NCBI RefSeq assembly: GCF_003594935.2
Contig: NZ_CP043342.1
Location: 3,720,001 to 3,784,000, forward strand
Reading direction: 5' to 3'
Length of the DNA stretch: 64,000 nt
DNA from: Enterobacter huaxiensis
GTDB taxonomy: Bacteria; Pseudomonadota; Gammaproteobacteria; Enterobacterales; Enterobacteriaceae
In this document: positions 9,127 to 18,700 of the stretch, piece by piece
How the letters are laid out: every line of letters starts with the position of its first letter
How positions within the stretch are numbered: the first letter of the stretch is position 1
Translations under genes and position numbers: made by a program
Notes under the pieces: generated by a model
Database searches by the model: none
Told to the model about the DNA's origin: nothing
The model's input: the letters and a program-made list of their open reading frames with translations, nothing else

Positions 9127-9136
9127 GGGGATGAGG
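9127..9136 (+). promoter_or_regulatory. Possible MalT box upstream of malZ
   Basis: GGGGATGAGG matches the published MalT box consensus GGGGA(T/G)GAGG. It lies about 90 bases before the malZ start, on the strand opposite to transcription. A single box beside a repeat element could be chance, so this is a weak call. Confidence 0.35.
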
Positions 9137-9140
9137 CACC

Positions 9141-9187
9141 GGTGCAGCCTGGTGCCCTCACCCTAACCCTCTCCCACGGGGAGAGGG
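9141..9187. repeat. Intergenic palindromic repeat, copy A
   Basis: A 47-base element that opens GGTGCAGCCTGGTGCCCTCA and ends in the inverted repeat CCCTCTCCC/GGGGAGAGGG. A nearly identical 47-base copy lies at 18920-18966 and a shorter one at 19016-19047. Here it lies between malZ and proY, directly after proY, where it can form a stem in the proY transcript. Confidence 0.85.
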
Positions 9188-9197
9188 CAAAAGGATG

Positions 9198-10571
9198 TTA
9201 CTGTGCTTCTGCCAGCTGACGGTCGTGTCGGCGCTTAAACATCCAGCCCACCAGCAGCAGGGCGATCCACGCGAAGCCCACGTACAGGGAGATACGGGTA
9301 TCCGGATGGTAGCCAATCAGGGCAATAATAAAGACCAGGAAGATCAGGCCGACCACGGTGGTTGGCACGCCGCCCGGCACTTTGAACTTCAGCGCTTTGG
9401 CCTCTTCTGGCGACAGGCGGCGACGGAAAGCAATCTGCGACAGCAGGATCATGATCCACACCCACACGGTGGCGAAGGTCGCCAGCGAGGCAATCACCAG
9501 GAAGACGTTCTCCGGCATGATGTAGTTCAGGTACACCGAGAACAGCAGCGCCACGGTCATCACCACCACGGTCACCCACGGCGTTCCGCGGCGCGAAGTT
9601 TTCGCAAACACCTTCGGCGCGCTGCCCTGCTCTGCCATCCCGTGCAGCATACGGCCTACGCCGAAGACGTCACTGTTGATCGCCGACAGCGACGCGGTCA
9701 GCACCACAAAGTTGAGAATGCTGGCGGCAAAGGCGATGCCCATGTGCTGGAAGGTCAGTACAAACGGGCTGCCGTTGGTGCCGACCTGATTCCACGGGTA
9801 GATGGACATAATCACGAACAGCGTACCCACATAAAACACCAGAATACGCATCGGCACGGAGTTGATGGCGCGCGGGATGGACTTCTCCGGGTCTTTCGCT
9901 TCACCGGCGGTAATGCCGATAATCTCGATACCGCCGTAGGCGAACATCACCATCTGAAGCGACATCACCATGCCGAGCCAGCCGTTGCTGAAGAAGCCGC
10001 CGTTGCTCCACAGGTTATGAATGCCGGTCGGCTGGCCGCCGTTACCGATACCCCAGATGATGATGCCGAAACCGGCGAGGATCATGATAATGATGGTCGC
10101 GACTTTGAAGAACGAGAACCAGAACTCCAGCTCGCCGAACACCTTCACGCTCATCAGGTTGACGGCGCAGATGATCAGCACCACGCTCAACACCCATATC
10201 CAGTGCGGTACGTCGGGGAACCAGACGCCCATGTAGATCCCAAACGCGGTTACGTCGGCAATCGCCACAATCAGGATTTCAAAGCAGTAGGTCCAGCCGG
10301 TGATAAAGCCTGCCAGCGGGCCTAAGTTTTCTTGTGCATAGCGCGAGAAGGAGCTGGCGGACGGGTTGTGAACAGACATCTCTCCCAGCGCGCGCATAAT
10401 GATATAGGCCGCAACCCCACCGATAATGTACGCCAGCAGCACGCTTGGACCGGCCATTTTGATGGCATCTGCCGAGCCATAAAAAAGACCGGTGCCGATA
10501 GCAGAGCCCAGCGCCATAAAGCGGATGTGGCGCGTGCTCAGTCCACGCTTAAGTTTGTTAGTGCTTTCCAT
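9198..10571 (-). CDS. proY: Amino-acid permease ProY
   Basis: An inner-membrane permease of the APC superfamily (AAT family), 457 residues, the same length as E. coli ProY and nearly collinear with it. The N-terminus LSTRHIRFMALGSAIGTGLFYGS is the family's cytoplasmic lead-in and first helix with the GTGLF substrate-binding bend. About twelve hydrophobic spans follow, with AYGGIEIIGITAGEAKDP in the middle. ProY is described as a cryptic proline transporter, and next to hut genes in some species it moves histidine; no hut genes are present here. It lies behind brnQ on the same strand but beyond a strong terminator, so it probably has its own promoter. Confidence 0.93.
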   Translation of the reverse strand: MESTNKLKRGLSTRHIRFMALGSAIGTGLFYGSADAIKMAGPSVLLAYIIGGVAAYIIMRALGEMSVHNPSASSFSRYAQENLGPLAGFITGWTYCFEILIVAIADVTAFGIYMGVWFPDVPHWIWVLSVVLIICAVNLMSVKVFGELEFWFSFFKVATIIIMILAGFGIIIWGIGNGGQPTGIHNLWSNGGFFSNGWLGMVMSLQMVMFAYGGIEIIGITAGEAKDPEKSIPRAINSVPMRILVFYVGTLFVIMSIYPWNQVGTNGSPFVLTFQHMGIAFAASILNFVVLTASLSAINSDVFGVGRMLHGMAEQGSAPKVFAKTSRRGTPWVTVVVMTVALLFSVYLNYIMPENVFLVIASLATFATVWVWIMILLSQIAFRRRLSPEEAKALKFKVPGGVPTTVVGLIFLVFIIALIGYHPDTRISLYVGFAWIALLLVGWMFKRRHDRQLAEAQ

Positions 10572-10592
10572 TTAAATCTTGCCATTCAACAC

Positions 10593-10632
10593 GAAAAAAA
10601 CAAAAAACCACGGGGCCTTAAGCCCCGTGGTT
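10593..10632 (-). terminator. Rho-independent terminator after brnQ
   Basis: An 11-bp perfect stem (AACCACGGGGC/GCCCCGTGGTT, 10606-10632) is followed on the minus strand by TTTTG and a further T7 run. It separates brnQ from proY. Confidence 0.93.
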
Positions 10633-10652
10633 AAACAGTTTGTTGCCGTTGA

Positions 10653-11972
10653 TTAATGGGCGTTCGATGCGACCTGACGCCCTGCAGCACGGTCCCAGAT
10701 AATCGCCAGAACCAGCGCAACAACGGTAGGCATCAGCCAGGCCAGGCCCTGCTCGGACAGCGGCAGACGCTGTGTCCAGGCAGGCAGCACGTCTGTAAAT
10801 GCTGATGCTTTGATCCCGTCAAGGATACCAAAAATCAGGCTGATAAACATGGCTGGTGCAATAATTCGCGACGAGTTGTTCCACCACGGACGGGTGAAGC
10901 TCAGCACCACCAGCACAATGCACGGCGGATAAATGGCCGTCAGCACCGGAATAGAGACCTGAATCAGGTGGCTCAGACCGAGGTTCGATACCGCCATAGA
11001 GAAGATGCCGAGGATAAACACCAGCGTGCGGTAAGAGAGCGGCAGATACTGAGCAAAGAACTCTGCGCACGCGCAGGTCAGGCCAACAGCGGTAACCAGA
11101 CACGCCAGGAAGATCAGCGCCGCCAGCAGCATGCTGCCCGCACCGCCAAAGGTGTGCTGAACGTAAGCGTGCAGGATAGCCGCACCGTTCGCGTTTTGGT
11201 CAACCAGCGTTGCGCTGTCAGAGCCCAGGCGGAACAGCGCCAGGTACAGCAGCGTCAGGCCCACGCCGGCCATCAGGCCAGCCCAGATGGTATAGCGCGT
11301 CAGCAGACGTGCTTCGGTCACGCCACGGGAGCGCGCGGCGTTAACGATAACAATACCAAACACCATGGCGCCCAGCGTATCCATGGTCAGGTAGCCGTTC
11401 ACAAAGCCGTTAGAGAACGCCGCGTTCTGGTACGCATCCATCGCCGTACTGATAGGACCCGCCGGCCAGACGATAGCGGCAACCGCCAGCACAATCAGCG
11501 CGACGATTTTCAGCGGAGCGAGGAAGTTGCCCACGGTGTCCAGCAGCTTGCCCGGATAGAGGGAAACCAGAATCACGATCGCAAAGTAGACCAGGCTGTA
11601 GATAAACAGCGGCATCGCGCCGTCACCGGTCAGCGGGGCAATACCCACTTCGAAGGAAACCGTTGCCGTACGCGGCGTAGCGAACAGCGGGCCCACGGCC
11701 AGATAGCAGACGGTCGCCAGCAGAACGCCAGCCACTTTGCCAATCGGCGTGCTCAGGCTATCCACGCCGCCGCCGACCTTCGCCAGCGCGACAACGGTCA
11801 GAACCGGTAGACCCACGGCCGTAATCAGGAAGCCAAACGCAGCGGTCCAGACGTGTTCACCCGCCTGTAAGCCAACCATTGGAGGAAAAATGATATTACC
11901 TGCGCCAACGAACAGCGCAAATGTCATAAAGCCCAGCGCGATGATGTCACGCGATTTTAAATGATGGGTCAT
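10653..11972 (-). CDS. brnQ: Branched-chain amino acid transporter BrnQ (LIV-II)
   Basis: A sodium-coupled symporter for leucine, isoleucine and valine in the inner membrane. The 439-residue length equals E. coli BrnQ. The N-terminus reads RDIIALGFMTFALFVGAGNIIFPP, the LIVCS-family signature, followed by about twelve hydrophobic helices. The start has a usable Shine-Dalgarno (GTAAGG, five bases before ATG). In E. coli and here it sits between phoR and proY. The 409-base gap upstream is gene-free and holds a perfect dyad (see 12154). Confidence 0.95.
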   Translation of the reverse strand: MTHHLKSRDIIALGFMTFALFVGAGNIIFPPMVGLQAGEHVWTAAFGFLITAVGLPVLTVVALAKVGGGVDSLSTPIGKVAGVLLATVCYLAVGPLFATPRTATVSFEVGIAPLTGDGAMPLFIYSLVYFAIVILVSLYPGKLLDTVGNFLAPLKIVALIVLAVAAIVWPAGPISTAMDAYQNAAFSNGFVNGYLTMDTLGAMVFGIVIVNAARSRGVTEARLLTRYTIWAGLMAGVGLTLLYLALFRLGSDSATLVDQNANGAAILHAYVQHTFGGAGSMLLAALIFLACLVTAVGLTCACAEFFAQYLPLSYRTLVFILGIFSMAVSNLGLSHLIQVSIPVLTAIYPPCIVLVVLSFTRPWWNNSSRIIAPAMFISLIFGILDGIKASAFTDVLPAWTQRLPLSEQGLAWLMPTVVALVLAIIWDRAAGRQVASNAH

Positions 11973-12153
11973 AAAACCTTACTGCCTGTGGATGTGGTGT
12001 TGAAAACGTTGAGATTTTCGCCATCCCGTACGGGACGATACAGCGGAAAATTTGCTCAATTTCAGCGGGATATGCTCCCGTCCTGGCGTGGAGAAGAATA
12101 GTTTTTCGATTTACCACGCAAATACAGTCGGTCTGACAGTATATGGGGGGCAA

Positions 12154-12176
12154 TTTAAACGCTTATAACGTTTAAA
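12154..12176. promoter_or_regulatory. Perfect 8-7-8 dyad upstream of brnQ
   Basis: TTTAAACG and CGTTTAAA flank the 7-base spacer CTTATAA, so the symmetry is perfect over 8 bp each side. It lies 182 bases before the brnQ start. This looks like an operator for a dimeric regulator. The core resembles the dyad in front of tauA (46891-46909). No regulator can be named from sequence alone. Confidence 0.55.
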
Positions 12177-12331
12177 GGCAAGGTGGGATCGTAAAACCAG
12201 AACAATATGCCAGCATGAAAATACAAACCAGCACATCAGGCTAGTTATAAGAAAAACGCATGGCTAATCATGCGAACAAAAAAACATCAACCGTATAAAA
12301 TTCATTCGCGTTTCGCTTGACCGCAAAGCAA

Positions 12332-12355
12332 ACGGGCCAGCAATGGCTGGCCCGT
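12332..12355 (-). terminator. Terminator-like hairpin after phoR
   Basis: A perfect 10-bp stem (ACGGGCCAGC/GCTGGCCCGT) with a 4-base loop. The minus-strand tail is TTTGCTTTGCGG, a weak T tract, so termination may be partial. Confidence 0.65.
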
Positions 12356-12381
12356 GGAAAGGAATAATGACAGGTCCGCTA

Positions 12382-13677
12382 TCAGGCGCTTTTTTTGGCA
12401 ATTAATCGTTCCGGAATCACGAAGCTGAAGCGGGTTCCCTTGCCTAAGGTGCTCTGGATATCGAGACGGCTCTCATGGTGATTCACCGCGTGTTTCACAA
12501 TCGCCAGCCCCAGGCCGCTGCCTCCGGTTTGTCGCGAGCGCGCTTTATCGACACGGTAGAAACGTTCGGTAAGACGCGGGAGGTGTTCAGATGAGATCCC
12601 CGGCCCGTTATCCTCAACGCTAAACTCCGCGCCCGCTGCGGTAGGCTGCCAGCGCACCCAAATATGCGTTCCTTCCGGCGTATGGTTCACCGCGTTATAG
12701 ACCAGATTGGAGATGGCGCTGCGAAGCTCGTCTTCGCTGCCAAGCACTTTAAGGGTGTTATCGACCTCAAAGGTGAACTCATGTTTTTTATGGCTGAGCG
12801 TCTGCGCTTCACGCTCCACGACCCGCAGCATCATTGGCACATCGATGGTGTCAGTCAGCGCAAGCGAGGGGGCCGCTTCAATCTTCGAGAGCGTAAGAAG
12901 CTGTTTGACCAACCCCTCCATCCGGTGGGTTTGCTCCCGCATGGTGTGCAGCGCTTTCTCGCGCGGCGCGCCTTCCAGGATCTGCTCCTGCATCATCTCC
13001 AGATATCCCTGCAGCACCGTCAGCGGCGTGCGCAGCTCATGGCTCACGTTGGCGAAGAAATTACGCCGCGCGCCTTCCAGCTGGTGCATCTGGGTGACGT
13101 CGCGCGCCACCATCAGCCACTGCCGATCGCTGTAGGGCATCACGCGAATTTCAAGATGCCGACCATTATTGAGCTTCAGATTGTGCGGACGCGTAAATTC
13201 GCGCGTTTTGAGATACTGCGTGAACTCCGGGTAACGCAGAAGGTTGAGGATGTTCTGTCCGTTATCGTCCGGCCAGCGCAGGCCCAGCAGCTGTTGCGCC
13301 AGGCCGTTACACCAGAAGATGGTGCCCTCTTCTGTGGTCAGAATGACCGCATCCGGCAGCGATTCTGCACCGCTTCGGAAACGTTTGATAAGGCTTCCCA
13401 GCTCGCGGCGGCGCTTTTTATTTCGCATCTGCATCTGGTGCAGGCCGTACAGCAGCGGCTCCCAGCTTCCGCTCCCCGGCGGGGGCGTCATACTTCTGTC
13501 GACCCACAGCCACCAGGAAAGACGCAGTAAATTCCAGAAATGCCAGATCAGCAGGCCGGTGACTGCCGCCAGCAGAAACCAGGGTAGATGTCCAAGAAAG
13601 GCCCCCAGAATGAAGGCCGGAATACAGCATAAGATCAGTTCAAAGACGAGCCTTTTCCATGACAGACGTTCCAGCAC
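12382..13677 (-). CDS. phoR: Phosphate regulon sensor histidine kinase PhoR
   Basis: An inner-membrane sensor kinase that phosphorylates PhoB when phosphate is scarce and dephosphorylates it when phosphate is plentiful, under control of PstSCAB-PhoU. At 431 residues it has the E. coli length. Two N-terminal hydrophobic spans (residues about 10-60) precede a basic linker. A PAS domain (about 100-195), the HisKA motif with His213 in ANVSHELRTPL, and an ATPase domain (NLVYNAVNHTPEG, VEDNGPGI, GGSGLGLAIVKHAV) follow. It is 21 bases behind phoB in the same operon. Confidence 0.97.
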   Translation of the reverse strand: MLERLSWKRLVFELILCCIPAFILGAFLGHLPWFLLAAVTGLLIWHFWNLLRLSWWLWVDRSMTPPPGSGSWEPLLYGLHQMQMRNKKRRRELGSLIKRFRSGAESLPDAVILTTEEGTIFWCNGLAQQLLGLRWPDDNGQNILNLLRYPEFTQYLKTREFTRPHNLKLNNGRHLEIRVMPYSDRQWLMVARDVTQMHQLEGARRNFFANVSHELRTPLTVLQGYLEMMQEQILEGAPREKALHTMREQTHRMEGLVKQLLTLSKIEAAPSLALTDTIDVPMMLRVVEREAQTLSHKKHEFTFEVDNTLKVLGSEDELRSAISNLVYNAVNHTPEGTHIWVRWQPTAAGAEFSVEDNGPGISSEHLPRLTERFYRVDKARSRQTGGSGLGLAIVKHAVNHHESRLDIQSTLGKGTRFSFVIPERLIAKKSA

Positions 13678-13698
13678 GCGTCACACTCCTGTCATTGT

Positions 13699-14388
13699 TC
13701 AGAAACGGGTTGAGAAACGATAACCCGTGCCGCGGACCGTCTGCACCATGCGATCGTGGCCGCTCAGTTCCAGCGCTTTACGCAGGCGGCGAATATGGAC
13801 GTCAACCGTTCGGTCTTCGACATAGACGTTAGTTCCCCAGACGTTATTCAGCAACTGCTCGCGGCTGTAAACGCGTTCCGGGTGCGTCATAAAGAAGTGT
13901 AAAAGCTTAAACTCGGTCGGCCCCATGTCGAGGGGATTTTCGCCCGTCATGACACGGTGTGAGGTTGGGTCAAGGCTCAGGCCCTGCATCTCAATCACCT
14001 CTTCTACCGCCATCGGGGAAATACGGCGCATAACGGCTTTGATGCGGGCCACCAGCTCCTTCGGGGAGAACGGCTTGGTAATGTAATCGTCCGCGCCGGT
14101 TTCCAGACCGCGCACGCGATCCTCCTCTTCACCGCGCGCCGTGAGCATCACAACCGGGATATCGCGGGTCATCGCTTCACGTTTAATGTGTTTGATGAAC
14201 TGCAGTCCAGAGCCACCCGGCAGCATCCAGTCCAGCAGAATCAGATCGGGCCAGGGTTCATTCAGCTGGTTCACCGCGCTGTCATAATCTTCCGCTTCAA
14301 CCGGCTGGAAGCCATTTTGTTCGAGCACGAAGCACACCATTTCACGAATTGGAGCTTCATCTTCTACGACCAGAATACGTCTCGCCAT
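13699..14388 (-). CDS. phoB: Phosphate response regulator PhoB
   Basis: An OmpR-family response regulator that activates Pho genes by binding Pho boxes and contacting sigma-70. The 229-residue protein has a receiver domain with the acidic pair in VVEDEAPIR and phospho-acceptor Asp53 in LLDWMLPGG. Its winged-helix DNA-binding domain contains REQLLNNVWG and VDVHIRRLRKALE. It is first in the phoBR operon and is preceded by a Pho box (14440-14472), so it should activate its own expression. It diverges from sbcDC. Confidence 0.98.
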   Translation of the reverse strand: MARRILVVEDEAPIREMVCFVLEQNGFQPVEAEDYDSAVNQLNEPWPDLILLDWMLPGGSGLQFIKHIKREAMTRDIPVVMLTARGEEEDRVRGLETGADDYITKPFSPKELVARIKAVMRRISPMAVEEVIEMQGLSLDPTSHRVMTGENPLDMGPTEFKLLHFFMTHPERVYSREQLLNNVWGTNVYVEDRTVDVHIRRLRKALELSGHDRMVQTVRGTGYRFSTRF

Positions 14389-14439
14389 ACTTTGCCCTGT
14401 CTTATCTTATTTAAATTACAAGTTTGTAATGCGGCGTCA

Positions 14440-14472
14440 TTATGCGTCAGATTTATGACAGATTTATGAAAA
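14440..14472 (-). promoter_or_regulatory. Pho box of the phoBR operon
   Basis: On the minus strand three 11-base direct units lie in a row: TTTTCATAAAT, CTGTCATAAAT, CTGACGCATAA. This is the PhoB-binding pattern and, as I recall the E. coli phoB promoter, nearly base-identical to it. It begins about 50 bases upstream of the phoB start. Confidence 0.9.
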
Positions 14473-14575
14473 ACATTACCACCATAACTGGCAAACTGTT
14501 GTTTTATGACAGCGGTTATTTTCCGTTCCCTGACAGTTTATAATCCGCACCATCATTTTTCGCCACGGATCTCTT

Positions 14576-15781
14576 ATGCGCATACTTCACACCTCGGACT
14601 GGCATCTGGGTCAAAACTTTTACAGTAAAAGCCGCGCCGCAGAACATGAAGCGTTCCTGAACTGGCTGCTGAAGACGGCTCAGTCGCATGACGTTGATGC
14701 CATTATTGTCGCGGGTGACATCTTTGATACCGGACAGCCGCCGAGCTATGCGCGTGAGTTATATAACCGCTTCGTGGTCAACCTGCAGCAGACTGGATGC
14801 CATCTGGTGATTGTTGCCGGAAACCACGACTCCGTGGCCACGCTCAATGAGTCTCGGGATATTCTGGCGTTTCTCAATACCACCGTGGTCGCCAGCGCAG
14901 GGCATGCGCCGCAGATCCTGAAAAAACGCGACGGCACGCCGGGGGCCGTGCTGTGCCCGGTTCCCTTCCTGCGCCCGCGCGATATCGTGCAAAGCCAGGC
15001 GGGGCTGTCCGGCGGCGAAAAGCAGCAGCATCTGTTACAAAGCATCACCGACTATTATCATCGGCAGCATGAAGATGCCTGCGCCCTGCGCGGTGAGCTG
15101 ACGCTCCCGGTGATTGCCACCGGACATCTCACTACCGTCGGTGCCAGTAAAAGTGACGCCGTACGTGACATCTATATCGGCACGCTGGATGCCTTTCCGG
15201 CGCAAAACTTCCCGCCAGCCGACTACATTGCGCTCGGACATATACACCGGGCACAGATCGTCGGCGGCGCGGAGCACATTCGCTACTGCGGTTCCCCCCT
15301 CGCGCTCAGTTTCGATGAAACCGGCAAAGCCAAATCCGTCCACCTGGTGAGCTTCACCGACGGTAAACTCAGCGCGGTAGAGACGCTTGAGGTGCCCGTT
15401 ACCCAGCCGCTGGCGGTGCTGAAAGGCGATCTCGACGCCATCACCGCACAGCTAGAGCAGTGGCGCGGCGCGGCGCTTAATCCGCCCGTCTGGCTGGATA
15501 TCGAAATCACTACCGACGACTACCTGCACGATATGCAGCGAAAAATTCAGTCGCTGACGGAAGATCTGCCCGTGGAGGTGTTGCTGGTGCGCCGCAGCCG
15601 TGAACAGCGCGAGAAAATTCTTCTCGGCGCCCAGCGTGAAACCCTCAGCGAACTGAAGGTGGAAGAGGTGTTTGAACGCCGCTTGTCCCAGGAAGAGATT
15701 GACGACGACAAGCGCGCAAGGCTTAACGAGCTATTCGCCCATACCCTGCACGCGCTCAACGATGAGGAAGAAAACGCATGA
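14576..15781 (+). CDS. sbcD: SbcCD nuclease subunit D
   Basis: The Mre11-type metallophosphoesterase that, with SbcC, cuts DNA hairpins and processes protein-blocked double-strand ends. The 401-residue product shows the phosphoesterase motifs in order: SDWHLG (Asp8, His10), VAGDIFDTG, VAGNHDS, ATGHLT and LGHIHRA. The C-terminal part (VWLDIEITTDD, EVLLVRRSREQR) is the capping domain. The stop codon overlaps the sbcC start by four bases (ATGA), which implies translational coupling. It is divergent from phoB. Confidence 0.97.
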   Translation: MRILHTSDWHLGQNFYSKSRAAEHEAFLNWLLKTAQSHDVDAIIVAGDIFDTGQPPSYARELYNRFVVNLQQTGCHLVIVAGNHDSVATLNESRDILAFLNTTVVASAGHAPQILKKRDGTPGAVLCPVPFLRPRDIVQSQAGLSGGEKQQHLLQSITDYYHRQHEDACALRGELTLPVIATGHLTTVGASKSDAVRDIYIGTLDAFPAQNFPPADYIALGHIHRAQIVGGAEHIRYCGSPLALSFDETGKAKSVHLVSFTDGKLSAVETLEVPVTQPLAVLKGDLDAITAQLEQWRGAALNPPVWLDIEITTDDYLHDMQRKIQSLTEDLPVEVLLVRRSREQREKILLGAQRETLSELKVEEVFERRLSQEEIDDDKRARLNELFAHTLHALNDEEENA

Positions 15782-18700
15782 AAATTCTGAGCCTGCGTCT
15801 GAAAAACCTCAACTCACTCAAGGGCGAGTGGAAAATTGACTTCACCGCCGAGCCTTTTGCAAGCAACGGGCTGTTTGCCATTACCGGCGCCACCGGCGCG
15901 GGCAAAACCACCCTGCTTGACGCCATCTGCCTCGCGCTGTACCACGAAACCCCGCGCCTGCAAAAAGTGTCTCAGGCGCAAAACGACCTGATGACCCGCG
16001 ATACCGCCGAGTGCCTGGCAGAAGTGGAATTTGAGGTAAAAGGCATAGCCTACCGCGCTTTCTGGAGCCAGAACCGCGCGCGTAATCAGCCGGACGGAAA
16101 TCTGCAGGCTCCGCGCGTGGAGCTGGCGCGCTGCGAAGACGGCAAGATTCTGGCCGACAAGGTAACGGATAAACTTGAGCAAACCGCGGCGCTCACCGGG
16201 CTGGACTATGGCCGCTTTACCCGCTCCATGCTGCTCTCTCAGGGGCAGTTTGCCGCTTTTCTTAACGCCAAACCCAGCGATCGCGCGGAACTGCTGGAGG
16301 AACTCACCGGAACGGAAATTTACGGCCAGATTTCCGCCATGGTCTTTGAAAAGCACAAAGCCGCCCGCAGCGCGCTGGAGATGTGCGAGGCGCAGGCCGC
16401 AGGCATCGTACTGCTTAGCGAAGAACAGCAGCAGCAGTTGCAGCAAAGTTTGCAGTCACTTACTGACGAAGAGAAAACGCTTCTCACGCAGCAGCAGAGT
16501 CAGCAGAAGGATTTTCAGTGGCTTACGCGTCAGGATGAACTCCTGCGCGAGCGGGAGCGCGCCGCGCTTTCTCAGCAACAGGCGCAACGGGCGCTTGCGG
16601 AGGCGGCACCTGACCTGGCTAAGCTCCAGCATGCGCTGCCTGCCGCCCGGCTCCGCCCGCTGTGGGAGCATCAGCAAGAACAGACGTCACGACTGGCGCA
16701 AACGCAGCAGCGAATTGCTGAAGTAAATACTCGCTTACTGGCAAAAACTGCCCTGCGCGCGCGGATCCGTAACGCGGCGCAGCAAAACCGGCTGCAGCTA
16801 CAGGCTGAACTCGCCGCCCTGGCTCAGTGGCTGGCAGAACATGACCGGTTCCGCCTGTGGGGCCAGGAAATTGCAGGCTGGCGGGCACACTTCTCTCAGC
16901 TCAATCGCGATAAACATCAGCTGGCTACGCTGGCTGCGCGCATCGCTGAATTGCGCCAGAAGCTGGCTGGCCTGCCGGTGAGTCCCCTGACGCTGACGGC
17001 AGACGAGGTTGCTGCGGCAATGGAGCTGCTGGGGCAATCCCGCGCGCTGCGTCAGCGTCTGACCGCGCTAAACGCCCGCTATCAGCCGCTGCAAAAACGC
17101 CTGCGTCAGAATAATGAAAGCGTACAAAAAGCGCAGGCGGAACAGTTAAAACTCAATGAAACCCTGGCCCTGCGTCGACAGCAGTACAAAGAGAAAAACC
17201 AGCACTTTGTCGACCTGAAGGCACTGTGCGAGAGCGAAGCGACGATCAAAAAGCTGGAAAATTATCGCTCCCAGCTTGAGGCAGGTAAACCCTGCCCGCT
17301 GTGCGGTTCCAGCGAACACCCCGCCGTTGAGTCGTATCAGGCGCTTGAGCTCACGGATAACCAGCGCCGCAGGGATACCCTGGAAAAAGAGGTCGTCGCG
17401 CTTAAAGAAGACGGTCTGCTGGTGCTGGGCCAGGTTAATGCCCTGTCACAGCAGATCCAACGCGAGACAGACGAAGCGCAGGCGCTCTCTCAGGAAGAGC
17501 AAGCGCTCACTAAAGAGTGGCTGGAAGTGTGTGCCTCTCTCAATATTACGCTGAATATTCAGGATGATATTGCCCCGTGGATGAGCGAGCAGGAACACTA
17601 CGAGCGGCAGCTTTATCAGCTCAGCCAGCGGTTGACGCTGCAAAGCCAGCTTAGCCAGCAGGAAGAACAGGAGCGTCAGTATCAGCAACAGCTGGCGGCG
17701 ACGCGTGAGGGTCTGGAAAACGCCCTGGCGGCGCTGTCGCTTAACGTTCCTGAAGAGGGAACAGAGGCCGTCTGGCTGAAGACCCGCGAAACCGAATTCG
17801 CGCAGTGGCAGGAGAAACAGACCCAGCACGGCGCCACCCAGGAGCGTATTAACGCCCTGACGCCACTTCTGGACACCCTTCCGGCGGGGGATAGCACAGA
17901 AGCCGAAGCGGTTATTCCTGACGGCTGGCGTGAAGTTCACGACGAGTGCGTGTCGCTGCAAAGCCAGCTTATCGCACAGCAGCAGCAGGAGACGCTGGAG
18001 AGTGAACGTTTGCAGCAGGCGCAGTCTCAATTCAGCGCGGCCCTGTCAGCCAGCCACTTTGACGATCGAGACGCGTTTCTTTCCGCGCTTCTTGATGCCG
18101 ACACCGTTCAACACCTGGAAGAATTAAAGCAGATGCTGGAGAAGCAGATACAGCAGGCTACGGCGCTCTTTGCCCAGGCGGAGCAGCAGCTGCAGAGCCA
18201 TCAGGCGCTGCGTTCGGATGAGCTTAATGCCGACGCCCAAACGCTGCAGGCCCAGCTGCAGCAGCTGGCGCAGCAGCTGCGTGAGAACACCACTCGCCAG
18301 GGTGAGATCCGCCAGCAGCTCAAGCAGGACAGCGATAACCGTCTGCACCAGCAGGCGCTCATGCGGCAAATTGACGAGGCGGCACGTCTGGCCGATGACT
18401 GGGCCTATCTGAACGCGCTGATTGGCTCAAGCACCGGCGACAGATTCCGCAAGTTTGCTCAGGGGCTGACGCTGGATAATCTGGTCTGGCTTGCTAACCA
18501 GCAGCTCAACCGCCTGCACGGACGCTATCTGCTTCAGCGTAAGGTCAGCGACGCGCTGGAGCTGGAAGTGGTCGATACCTGGCAGGCGGATGCTGTCCGC
18601 GACACCCGCACGCTTTCAGGCGGCGAGAGTTTCCTGGTGAGCCTGGCGCTGGCGCTGGCGCTTTCCGACCTGGTCAGCCATAAAACGCGGATTGACTCCC

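Larger units (their letters stand above)
11973..12381. other. Gene-free region between brnQ and phoR
   Basis: About 400 bases that hold the brnQ promoter region (minus strand), the dyad at 12154-12176 and the phoR terminator hairpin at 12332-12355. I see no convincing ORF. A 68-codon minus-strand frame (11947-12153) runs into brnQ in another reading frame and has no protein-like pattern. Confidence 0.7.
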
